A stretch of 64,000 nucleotides of DNA, from contig ARYC01002495.1 in NCBI GenBank assembly GCA_000711775.1, positions 1-64,000 of the forward strand. Reading direction: 5' to 3'. The position numbers and the translations under genes are program-made. A model generated the notes under the pieces. It saw only the letters and a list, made by a program, of their open reading frames with translations, was not told the origin of the DNA and did not search any database. Source of the DNA: Oxytricha trifallax (lineage: Eukaryota; Ciliophora; Spirotrichea; Sporadotrichida; Oxytrichidae). This document shows positions 24,601 through 35,009 of this stretch, piece after piece (within the stretch, counting starts at the first letter, position 1; each line of letters begins with the position of its first letter).

Positions 24601-26259
24601 GGTTGGGGCATCTCAAAATAGCTCCATCAATAATCCAAACGAACAATTTAGCGTTAATGATGAAATGATGATTGATAGAGATAAAATAATCAAATACAAC
24701 AAAGCATTCTATAAGAAGAACAACATGTTTCCACCCACATCTCTTGAGTGCTATAAGTTTGTCAAACTTATAGGTAAAGGTGCCTTTGGAAAAGTTATGT
24801 TAGGTGTTCACAAACTCACCGGTAAACATGTAGCAATCAAAGCGATAGATAAGAGCTATATTAATTCCTTATTATTTAATTATTAAATATGAAGGATGAC
24901 TTTTCAAAGAAGAAAGTTTTCTAGGAAGTTTACATCCTCAAAAAGATAAGACATTCAAATATAATAAGACTTTTAGAGGTATTCGAAAGTCCAAAGCATT
25001 TCTTAATGGTAATGGAATATGCAGGTGGTGGTGACTTGCTTCAATTTGTCAAGTCAAAGCAAAGACTTGAAGAATACAGGCTAAATACATTTTCAAGTAA
25101 ATTGTATACGGGCTGGCACATTGCCACTGTAGAAGTGTATTACACAGAGATATAAAGCTAGATAACATACTAATGGACAACGAAGGTTCAATCAAGCTCT
25201 GTGATTTTGGCGTGAGTAGAATCATTAATAAAGGCGAAATAGTCTAAGAATAGTGCGGCACACCAGCATATTTAGCTCCTGAAATTATAGCAGATGAGGG
25301 TTATGAAGGATATTACGTTGATATTTGGTCTTTAGGGGTTCTCTTATATGCGATGCTAGAAGGTACAGTTCCTTTCAAGGCTCAAAATCTATAGGAGCTT
25401 CATACTTTAATCCTTTAAGGAAATTTCAAATACCCAGTAAAAATTACTGATGAGGCAAGAGACTTAATAGAGAGAATGTTAGTTCTGATACCATAACACA
25501 GAATACCGATTCCATAAATTTTAGCCCACCCTTGGATGAAAGGAGCCTTAGATCCAGATGGGATTGAGGGAACAGAAGATGATGATGATCACGATTTCTA
25601 GATGGGACTAAGTTTTTAAAGACAGGAGTGTAATCTTAATCCGATATTATTGAAATCTAACTAATTTGAGAAAAAAGGAAATAAAATCATTAATTTAAGA
25701 AGTTTGATAACCATTCAAAAAAAGCAATACTTTTTTACATCTAAAACTTAAGCATCTATTAATAAATTTATCAATTATTTTATGAAGAAAAAATTGCTTT
25801 AAATTATCAATATATCTAAAATAAAATTTGTTGTGATTTAAGCATGGAAAAAGGAAAATAGTTTGGTCAATATATAATCCCTAAAATTTTAAAAGTATAA
25901 TTAGTAGTATCTATAATAATAGTTAATTAATTATAACTAAAAATAATGACTAAGTAATTTCAGCAATAATAGGAAATAAAAACGATACAGCAAGCAGTGA
26001 TCAAAGCCCATTGTACCAGGGAAAAAATATAAATTAGATAAACATAGATAATCTATTTTATGACGGCAATGTTTCTTGTAAGCTATCTTACAGCAACTAT
26101 TGTGCAGTTACTTAAGATTATTACACTCATAGAATCGATGAGGAAGCAATCAGAGTCCTAGAAAATTTTGGTTACCCAAGATCTAAGGTTATAGAGGCAC
26201 TTAATAAAGGAGAACTAAATCACGCCACAGCTTCTTATAACCTACTGGTTTTACCTTGA
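21613..26259 (+). CDS. MARK/SNF1-like Ser/Thr protein kinase with UBA-like C-terminus
   Basis: 1,061 residues after removing six IESs and one intron and restoring one base. The first ~620 residues are low-complexity (Q/N/S). The kinase domain follows: [11 protein letters not shown] loop, HVAIKAIDK (catalytic Lys), VFQEVYILKK helix C, HRDIKLDN catalytic loop, [19 protein letters not shown] activation-segment end and [17 protein letters not shown]. After an acidic linker ([10 protein letters not shown]), [20 protein letters not shown] and [11 protein letters not shown] form a UBA-like helix set typical of MARK/AMPK-related kinases. All catalytic residues are intact. A 1-nt deletion at 25,077/25,078 (EEY-AKYIFKQIV) breaks the frame; it is either a sequencing slip or a lesion. 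Start ATG 21613, stop TGA 26257. Kinases of this class act in polarity and energy control; the substrate is unknown. Confidence 0.88.
21646..21905. other. IES, 260 bp, pointer CAGCAG
   Basis: CAGCAG at 21646-21651 and 21906-21911; removal joins GVGEQQ to PVSSSQPNM near the kinase N-terminus. Confidence 0.85.
22028..22073. other. IES, 46 bp, pointer TTAA
   Basis: TTAA at 22028-22031 and 22074-22077; removal joins ENKIGAVQ to KSSIVNKNQ in frame. Confidence 0.75.
22778..23484. other. IES, about 707 bp, pointer AAAAA (candidate)
   Basis: The coding frame of ..QQLKQK fades after 22,783 and resumes near 23,485 as [13 protein letters not shown]. Joining at A5 is in frame and makes the full gene length consistent. 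The homopolymer pointer could slide by a base. Confidence 0.6.
23630..23720. other. IES, 91 bp, pointer TATAG (or overlapping intron)
   Basis: TATAG at 23630-23634 and 23721-23725. Removal joins IENLKECI to VLTYLEKKK. Splicing from GTATAG at 23629 to the second TATAG (97 nt) is also in frame and drops two residues. Confidence 0.65.
24047..24080 (+). other. Spliceosomal intron, 34 bp
   Basis: GTAAGATTT to CTACTTTAG in phase 1, joining LCSSIS to [11 protein letters not shown]. No flanking direct repeat. Confidence 0.78.
24858..24886. other. IES, 29 bp, pointer ATAT, inside the kinase domain
   Basis: ATAT at 24858-24861 and 24887-24890 bounds 25 AT-rich bases between subdomains II and III; removal joins AIKAIDKSY to [14 protein letters not shown], the arrangement expected of this kinase class. 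Confidence 0.88.
25677..25971. other. IES, 295 bp, pointer GGAAATAAAA
   Basis: Ten-base repeat at 25677-25686 and 25972-25981. Removal joins KSNQFEKKGNK to [10 protein letters not shown], linking kinase domain and UBA-like tail. Confidence 0.9.
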
Positions 26260-28309
26260 ATGTTAATTTAGAAATACCTTATTAAAAACACATAATATTA
26301 TGTCAGCTTCATAAAAAGTAAAATTTTATTCATTTAAGATTTGAATTTTATCATTTTTTTACATTAATTATGAATTAATTCACTTAAAAATATTTTAATT
26401 CAGATATTTCCAAATTAAATCTATATTGAAATATTATAGGATTGAGTTTTGGAATTTTTTTAATTCTGGAATGCTTCCAAAATTACAAGCTCAGTATCAA
26501 CTAATAATAATAAAAAACCTATCCACTAAATAATTTTAAATGATATTTAAGATGTGGTGTATAAATTCATAAAATATACCTATAAACTTAATTCATTAGT
26601 TCATTTTAGAAAACTTTCAAGATTTAGTCTAAAATATTACCTTAGATAATCTATTGTAATAATATTATTAAATAAATTAATTTATAAATTTATGTTTTTT
26701 TTCTCCAAATTTTCATCATTTTCCATTATATTTTTTATACAATAAGATTAAATAAATAGAGACTAGATTAATCTCAGAATTATAAATATTTTTGAATATA
26801 TAGAGTCTTATAAAACATAATAAATTTAATATATTAGGTTTTTGTAAACCCACTAATGAGCCGTTATAAATATTTTTTACTTAAATTTATAAAAGAAAAA
26901 TTTAAATATATTTATTAAGAGAAATATAGTGAAGTTAATGAGAAAATAATTTCCCATTTTTGTACATGTTTAAACCTCTAAAGTAGTAAAAAAGCAAGTC
27001 TGTTATTTATAAATTTATTTAAAGTTTAAAATATAAGATTATAAACATTTTTTATCCTATAATAGGTTAAATCAATCATTTAAATTTAAAAATAAAAATA
27101 GTAGCCTTTTTTAGATTATGCTATTAAATTTAATCAATATCTAATTTAATTTTAATGAGAATAGATTGCTCCCAAATAGAAATTTTATTTATAAAATTTT
27201 GCATATTAATCGTTAAACCTAAATAATCTTAGATTCTCGTATAATTTTTACAAATTTTAAATTAATATTAGTAGAAATTATTATTTTAAATTTTATCTCA
27301 ATGTTCAATAAATTGTAATATTAAAAACTTAGTTATTAATATTTACTTCTATATAGGCAAATGGAAAAGGGAGGGGTGGGAATTATATAAAATATAAGGT
27401 TTTATCTTATTAAACTTATAGTTAAAGCATCTTATTGTAAAACTAAAATAAATATAGATTCTAAATTCTAAGATTATGATAATTATTTTTAAAAAAATTA
27501 TTCTTACAATAAAGCAATTTCTTATAAATAGTTATCCTAATATTTTCTTGAAGTATTTAATTAATAAACATATTTAAAAAAATATTATTGTTTTTATTAC
27601 TTTTTATATCCAAAGTATTTAAATCATTTATATAAATCAGATCACTAACATAATGAGTAGTTATCTATAATCGACAAAATAAAATTTGTCATTATTGCCT
27701 TAAACTTAATATTTTAACCAAAGCTAGACCTAAGGATTACACATATATATATATATATATATATTATGTTTATTAAAATAAATTAAGATTGTATCAATTC
27801 CCTCTATTTCAAGATTAATAGCAAACTGAATTAAATCAAAGTCTTATATAGTATATAAATATTGATTTTAATTTAGTCATAGATATTTTTTAGAATTGTA
27901 ATAAATGTACTCTTTGAATCAGAATACTCTGCTGAATAATTCTTGGATTTATAATATAAAAAGATAAAATGCAATTAATTAATATTTAAGTTATTTTTAA
28001 CTATCCCTAAAATATTCTATGATTACTAATGCACTTTAGATCAAGGGTAGTCATCTAGCTTAATGTGGATTAAGTATCATCAATCAAAATGTATCAATAA
28101 TTCCAAACAATTAAATTGAATCTAATTTTAACTAGCTCTATGATCTTTTATTTTGTAGTAAATAATCATATAGATTTATTAATTATCATAAATTAATATG
28201 AACAAAGAACACTCTAAAAGATCAGAATAATATTTTATATTAGATTTTAAATAATAATAGTGAATAGTGAATAGTGAATAGTGAATAGTTTAAGTTAAAT
28301 TAATAACGA
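26260..28309. other. AT-rich non-coding DNA
   Basis: About 2 kb with no credible frame or RNA gene. It contains a short (AT)n run near 27,740-27,764 and four 7-bp tandem copies of GTGAATA at about 28,260-28,287 just before the GC island. Confidence 0.6.
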
Positions 28310-28790
28310 GATATTCTGGGTCATAACATGACCCAATATTTGCATCCTTGGGTCATGACGTTGCTGGTGTGAATGACGTGGCACATAACCTTGAGCCCCC
28401 AAAAAACCAAAAAACCTCAAGAGAGTAAAAACTGTGGAAAAAGACTAGCAATTGCTCGGCTCCTCTGTGCTCCTGACGTCCGCCACTCATCACTGTGTGG
28501 AATGCAGTCCCACTTCTTCCCCCCGCCTGCCTCCCTTCTTGCCAGCCTTGTTAGACTGTATCCACCCTGCCAACTAACGGCGTAATGGCAGGGAAATCGG
28601 CTCTGTAGAGCTCTCCCATGGCGATTGAACCCCGCTAGCTCGTTGTTATTTGCAGGTAGGTCTCTGGGCGCTTTCATCTCCTGCATGAGACAATATTAGG
28701 CTTATATGGTTCGGATTACCAAAACAAAAAGAATCCTAAATAGAAAGCAACACATATGGGATCCACGGTCACCTGAAGGCACTCCCTATT
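28310..28790. other. GC-rich island of unknown origin
   Basis: About 480 bp near 50% GC between flanks near 20%. It opens with palindrome GGGTCATAACATGACCC, continues with CACATAACC, C-rich runs and many CG dinucleotides, and has no TAA/TAG glutamine pattern. Open frames exist on both strands (28,373-28,585 plus; 28,417-28,686 minus) but overlap and match nothing I know. A B-box-like GGTTCAATC on the minus strand near 28,625 hints at a tRNA-derived SINE, but no cloverleaf forms. It could be a transposed element or foreign/chimeric DNA. Confidence 0.6.
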
Positions 28791-30149
28791 TAGTATCTTT
28801 TTAATTTAATAATAATAGATTTTAAATAAATATTATAACTAAGAGTAAATTAAATCTTAATTAAGTTTTTTATTTAAGTTTAGGGGAAGGAATGGATGTT
28901 TCCTATATAATTGTTTCTTAATAAAAATCTTTAGATAACTTAAAATCATAGCAATAAATAAATCTCAATATTTTAAGAAAATCATTTAAAAGAATGAGAC
29001 ATACATGTTTTATGTTAAATCATGTAAGATTAAAAAACGTAATTTACTGCACAATAATTTTTAATATAAATTTCAATCTCCGTAATTTTCTTTTGTTTTA
29101 AATCTTTGTTATAAAAAAAATTATCAATTAAATAGTAATTTTATATTTAAATTATAAAAGAAGGCAGAAAATTTTGCTTAAAGTTAATTCAGAAATTAAG
29201 GAAAAGATCGTTTTTCTGATTGTTTGCAGAATTAAAGGTATAATAATTATAATCGTCCATTTTTATAATCAGTCCCATCTATCTTCCTTCCTTAGTTTCA
29301 GACTGATAGCTGCTTCTAAGTTTTAATTATTTAAATACTATGCTTATTTATTAAGGATAAAAATTATAAGATTTTTTCATAAGTTCCTCTAAACTAATTT
29401 AACAATTCTCATCTACTTAAAAAGATAATTTGAGGGTGGAAATTTTCTAACTTATATTATGATAAAAAAATATTTAAGCCAAATTTCCAGTACTGTAAAA
29501 TAATATTTTCAAAAATTCATTCTTCACAAATTTTTATTTTCAACATCTTGAAATAATATTTCGCACAAACTCTTAATTTTCCTTATAAATAAGATTATTT
29601 TTTTCTATTAATAATTAGTTTATTCTTAATTCATCATGTTTTTTATTTTACTATAATGATTAATTTTAATATATTCTTATATCAATTATGATTAAGTATT
29701 CATGCTTATTATGACAAACAACAAAGAAAACTCAAATTTATAAATTTTATTCACAATTTTATGTTAGATTTTTTAGAATTACATTAAAAAAATTATTGGT
29801 CAAGATCCCATATCCCATATTTTAATATTTTTAATTTAATATGATAGAACTATAAAAATACTAATTTTTTATAAAGCAAGAAGAAGATAGATGCTAATAA
29901 TAATTAAATCCAACATTCAGGGATGAATATATATATATATATATATATAAGTTTTATTTAATTATAAGATGCAATAAATCTTAATAAAAGAATGCAAAAA
30001 TCAAACACTAAAACATAGTAGTAAGAATCTTCCATTCATATTATGAAATTTTAATTTTTCTTTTTAAATTTTCATTTTCATCATAAAAAAGAAAATTTAG
30101 CAGTGAAATAAAATATGGCTGTTTTGTCATAATTTAGGCTTTATTTAGG
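28791..30149. other. AT-rich non-coding DNA
   Basis: No supported gene. A 40-bp minus-strand stretch at 29,270-29,320 (RSSYQSETKEGRQ) might be a tiny MDS. An (AT)n run lies at 29,929-29,950. Confidence 0.45.
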
Positions 30150-30305
30150 AATATCCCAAACAGATTTGACGTCTGCTACAAGACTATTATTAGGGATATG
30201 AGAAAATACTTCAAGTAAGATTTCAATGACAACACGCTCTTTGTGAAGCGTAAGAGATCTAAGAGAAGGGCTTTTTACTTCGAACAACTCATCAAAATTT
30301 TACAT
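30150..30305 (+). CDS. Isolated MDS of an unidentified gene
   Basis: The frame NIPNRFDVCYKTIIRDMRK, FKQDFNDNTLFVKRKRSKR, AFYFEQLIKILH is strongly protein-like; 5' and 3' of it the sequence turns AT-only. The pattern (YKT-IIRDMRK-F) resembles Oxytricha hypothetical proteins I have seen, but I cannot name the family. The rest of the gene is not adjacent, so it may be scrambled or continue in the candidate segments near 31.5-32.2 kb. Confidence 0.5.
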
Positions 30306-31504
30306 TATTTATTATCTTCATGCATTAAAACATTGGTATTTTTATTCAAGAATAAATTTATTGTTAATCTTTATTTGGATATATGTAATTTTTTAGACTG
30401 TAGATTTATCTTTTGGAAAAATATCATGAGTTTGAAAATGAGCAATTTGCATATAGTTATTATTAATTATTTATGAGCTACTTTTTATCAAATCATTCGA
30501 GGATGAGGATTTTAGCTAAGTATCAGAAAATCAATATCTAAAAATATATTTTTTTTACAAATATATTAAAGTAATCAATTAATTTGCTTTTTAGCATCGT
30601 TTTTGTACTAGAAGGAGTACATTTTAATTTAAATAGTAACTTCCACCTGTATATATTTATAAACATTTATAGGTAGAAAAGAGAAAATAAAAAAATAAAT
30701 TGAGTTCAATTATTTTGATAAGTGTATGAATATTTTAGAAAACTGAAATTTTAATTAAATTCATAATAAATCAAATTAATAGAAATTATAGTAGAAAAAA
30801 ACTACATAAACTTAAGAGAAAATATTCAAATTAAACTTGCTTTAAATTAAGTAGTTCTACTTTCTAACCATTATAAAAGCATGCAAATACTAGTATAAAA
30901 TTTACGAATTATTTTAAATAATAGATTCAGATAAAGAGGGTTAACTAGCTTTAATTTTTAGTTAAAAAAGTACTTCAAATAAACAAAATGTTTAGAAGAA
31001 GTTTAATTGCATAATCAATCAGGCTTAGAAAGTCAACGTTTTCTAATTATCAATAAATTAATTAATAAATGTCAATCTTAATTTAGTTTCAAATTCTAAG
31101 TGAGGTATTTTTACAATATTAAAAATTTATTTATTATTAAAATATTAATATTTATTATCTTCAAATTTAAATTCATCCTCCCATTTCTGCGATTAAACAA
31201 TATATTTATATAATAAATTTCAATATAAAACATAATTTAAAATTTATTTTATATTTTTGATTAAGATGAATCCGCACACCAGTGTATCCTAAATATTGCA
31301 ATATTTATAATAAATTTTTAGATAAATATTATGTTAAAAATCATTAAAAATTTTGAAATTTTTTACTGCTCTATTTTATGATACAGTTTTATATGAATAA
31401 ACTTATTTTTTTTATTAAGTAATTTTTCATATTCGAAAAATATAATATAATGTTTTTTATATATGAAATCAAATAAGCTAGAGTAATAATTAAAAATGAA
31501 TTAT

Positions 31505-31830
31505 AATCAGAGAATTACGGAAAGTATCTGAACAACTTTAGTTAGAGTAAGTTACGGTCCCTTGTTGAGAATTTTTATTTTGCCTACTTGTATTGCGACT
31601 ATTTTCAGAAATAAATACTACACTGCAATAAAATTAACAGAAGAAGACCAATGGAAAATTTTAAACAATTTATAAATTTATTTTTTTAATTATCAGGAGT
31701 ATAGGGGTTTAAATTTTGTAATTAACTTTTTATTTTAACTCATTAATAAGCTCAAATAATCTACTCTAAAAAAGAGTATTACGGAGAAGCTTATAATGTA
31801 ATTTTGGATTTATGCTAGTAGATTAAAATT
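31505..31830 (+). CDS. Candidate MDS pair
   Basis: ENYGKYLNNFSQSKLRSLVE and NFYFAYLYCDYF (31,505-31,605), then in another frame KYYTAIKLTEEDQWKILNN (to about 31,670), then after AT-rich sequence KKEYYGEAYNVILDLCQQIK (31,770-31,830). Frame changes between blocks suggest IESs or slips; pointers were not fixed. Confidence 0.4.
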
Positions 31831-32058
31831 ATAATTTAAATAACATTTTTACATAATTACTTTAAATTCCGAATTAACAATTAAAATTAGACAATAAGAA
31901 ATTATTTAAAGAACAATATTCGATTAAATAATTAACTCAAGGAAAAACTTATCCTCTGCACTTATATACTATAATTTATATAAATAAAAGTATTTCTGGG
32001 ATTTTTATATACTGCTTTTAAATTTGATTATAAATATACTACCTAGGAATTATTTAGG

Positions 32059-32150
32059 AAGCAAGAATGACAAATTGGCCAAAATCAATCAATCGGAACT
32101 CAGGCAAAGTGAGTACTAGCCAATACAATGAAAGCCAGGCGAAATAGAAT
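32059..32150 (+). CDS. Candidate MDS
   Basis: Short polar frame ARMTNWPKSINRNSGKV, STSQYNESQAKQ with a composition unlike the AT-only flanks. A second frame (GSKNDKLAKINQSEL) is open too. Too short to assign. Confidence 0.3.
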
Positions 32151-34111
32151 ATTCTATTACTGTTAATAATAAATATAGGTGCCTCAAGCACAAAAATAAT
32201 ATAATTAGCTTCTTCTAGTCTAAAATTTTATGCATTTAATAATTCAAATATATTTATTAGCATTTTTCATTAAAGTATTTAAACAAATAAACAATAACTT
32301 CTAATTAGAACTATTTATCAGGCACTCATAAAGCATAATATTTTTGAAATATATTTAATCAGAGAAATATAAAATTAAATCATCAGTATTAAATCAATAA
32401 AGTCGAAGATAAATTTTTGCAAAATTGATTTGAAAATGAGCTTTAGTGAGAGGGAAAAATAGTGCAAAATATTTTAAAATATCTGTTTTAAAAATTATTT
32501 AGCCTATACTTAAATTTGATTGTATTAATTAGAATTTAAATAACTCTATTCAATTGTGATGATGCATGATATTCTTTTAATATTGAATTTTCAAAAATGC
32601 TTTATTTTACAATCGTAAGTTTCCGAATTTAATTAATTTAGACACTTTAATTTAATCTCAATTTTATTATTTATTATTAAATTTTAAATATTTTCCAAAT
32701 AGAATTTTTTCCTTAAATATTAGAATATAAAATTTGGGTTGGGCAACCTATTATATTTAATTTATTCATATATTTCTAAGATAAAACACCTTAAGATTTA
32801 AACAAGACAAGTTTTTTGAAAAAAATTAGTATATTCTTGTAATAATTTTAATATGCCTTACTTTAAAGAATGACATTATAATATGAGTTTTATGTCTCTG
32901 CTTTCTTATAAATACTAACTTACTATTTTTTATTATTAGTCTTTTAATATGATTCCATTAGAATAAATATTTTAATAAAATTATGATTGTTTTGTAAGGA
33001 TTTAAAATACATTAATATTATGAACATTTATCTTAATTTTATTATTAATTTTTACAAAATTAATAAAAAAGTTTTACTACTATAATTTTCTAAAAAAAAT
33101 TATATCTTTGCATTATTATAAGATTGACATTTTATTGAATAGTGATATGTTTAAATTATATGTAAAATTTTGCATTTTAATATTTAATCTATTAACTATA
33201 GTGCTAAAAATTTTACATAAAAAAGATTTTACAATTATTTATAGTTAATATTTAAATGTCATATTTATTAATTTCTCATCAAATGATAAAGTATTTTGAT
33301 GAGATTATGAATTTATTATTATACAATACTATAGATTTAATCGAAGGACAACTTATTATAGTGAAATGTTAATGGTGTTAATTCTACACTGAACGATACC
33401 GTTTCCCAATAAATTTAAAATTCTGTCTCATTTGTCTATTTCAATTTCCTTATTGATATCTAGATATCATAGACATATTTTGTATATAAAATTGTAAAAC
33501 TTTGACTTTGATTTTCAGATTTCTTGCAGTTAGTCATTTGATTTATTTATTATATAGAATATGATAAAATTTAACTATCTACATTATTTTACAGTAACTT
33601 TTTAACAGAGGAAAAAATAAAACATTATCTGTCAACATTTGCATTTTTTATTATAAAATTGTCATACTGAAAAGCACTTTATGTAAGAAGAAAAATTCTT
33701 TAATATAGAAAAAAGAGATTAGAAATAATGAAAAATATTGCCTTTGTTTTATAAGAATTATAATATGCTTAAATCTTTATAGAAAGGATTATTCTATAAG
33801 TAAACAGAGCCAAGCAAAAATAATATTTTTAATATAGTAAAAATATCTCTATCAAATATATAAATTAATATTACTTAAATATACAATATTATCCCATAAT
33901 CAATATTTTAAAATCTAATTTTAATTGTTTTTGTTAAAATTAAAAATAACTATTAATATTTCTTTCCTAATCTAACTTTATTATCTTAATATTTTTGGTA
34001 AAATAAGTCTATATAATAAGAAGTTAAATTATTAAATAATTGAAATAATTTAATCTAAATCTCCAATTCTATATGATCAAATTGGCCATTAAATATTAAC
34101 TTCATTCTCAA
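32151..34111. other. AT-rich non-coding DNA
   Basis: Almost pure A/T with no convincing frame; nothing else noted. Confidence 0.5.
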
Positions 34112-34399
34112 ATGTCTAACGTGATACTCTTTTTGCTGATTATGCAATATCAAAATGTTTTGAAAATTTGCTTCTTTACTTTTTTATTATTTCTCCTTGA
34201 GTTATCCCATATTCTATTTAATAAATGCTATATATATATATATATCTATCTTACTTTAAGCATCCTCCAGTATATTCTTCAGAATGCGCCTGTCTATTTG
34301 ATTGTTGCCAACAGATTACATAAATATAAAAATAATTCTAACTTTAATTTTAATAAAGACCCATTTATACTTCTTGGTGAGTTAATTGGATCTTTCTAA
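34112..34399 (+). CDS. Candidate membrane-protein segment
   Basis: Frame from ATG 34112: hydrophobic VILFLLIMQY, FFTFLLFLLELSHILF, then LQYILQNAPVYLIVANRL and NKDPFILLGELIG. It stays open beyond 34,399 if TAA is Gln. It contains a (TA)n run (34,232-34,246) coding YIYIY, which weakens the case. It ends where foldback element copy 1 begins. Confidence 0.3.
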   Translation: MSNVILFLLIMQYQNVLKICFFTFLLFLLELSHILFNKCYIYIYIYLTLSILQYILQNAPVYLIVANRLHKYKNNSNFNFNKDPFILLGELIGSF

Positions 34400-34472
34400 C
34401 TTCTAATTATAAGCTCTTAAATGAATATTCTTAGCTAATCATCACTAGTCGCTTTTAGTCTCATTAAATCAT

Positions 34473-34856
34473 TATTGCTAAAATATAATTGATTAGGGAA
34501 AAATAATTTAAAATAAAATGATAAAGTATGTAATTCGTGGCAGTTAACTTTCTTGAAACCTAGACAATATGGTATTTATTCGATAGAAAATTTAAAATTA
34601 GCTGGACTTTATTATTGGCGGTACTATTTTATCTTCCCAGGAGCGAGATAAATCAACTTTAATCTTGGGTGATTTATTTTATCTCGCTACTGGGAAGATA
34701 AAATAGTACCGCCAATAATAAAGTCCAGCTAATTTTAAATTTTCTATCGAATAAATACCATATTGTCTAGGTTTCAAGAAAGTTAACTGCCACGAATTAC
34801 ATACTTTATCATTTTATTTTAAATTATTTTTCCCTAATCAATTATATTTTAGCAAT
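34473..34856. repeat. Foldback family F1, copy 1
   Basis: Two ~180-bp arms are near-perfect reverse complements around a short centre at about 34,655-34,675. Family landmarks from outside in: TATTG.., a G-A-rich GGGAAAAA block, CGTGGCAGTTAAC, CAATATGGTA, ATTCGATAGAAAATTTAAAA, TTGGCGGTAC and GAGCGAGATAA. No gene. Other copies are at 38.6, 50.6 and 53.3 kb. Confidence 0.9.
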
Positions 34857-35009
34857 ATTACAAAGCGCTGGGTCTTACTACATAAACTCACTTTACGTTT
34901 ATTATTTTAATAAGGATTAATCCTTCAGAATGTTAACTTTCAAAAAAGGAATGAAAAATGTAGGTTAATAATTCATAATTTTTACAAAAGAAATAATTAA
35001 ATACAAATA

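Noticed and set aside
28610..28640. tRNA or tRNA-derived SINE suggested by GGTTCAATC
   Set aside because: No matching A box at the right distance and no T-stem or acceptor pairing.
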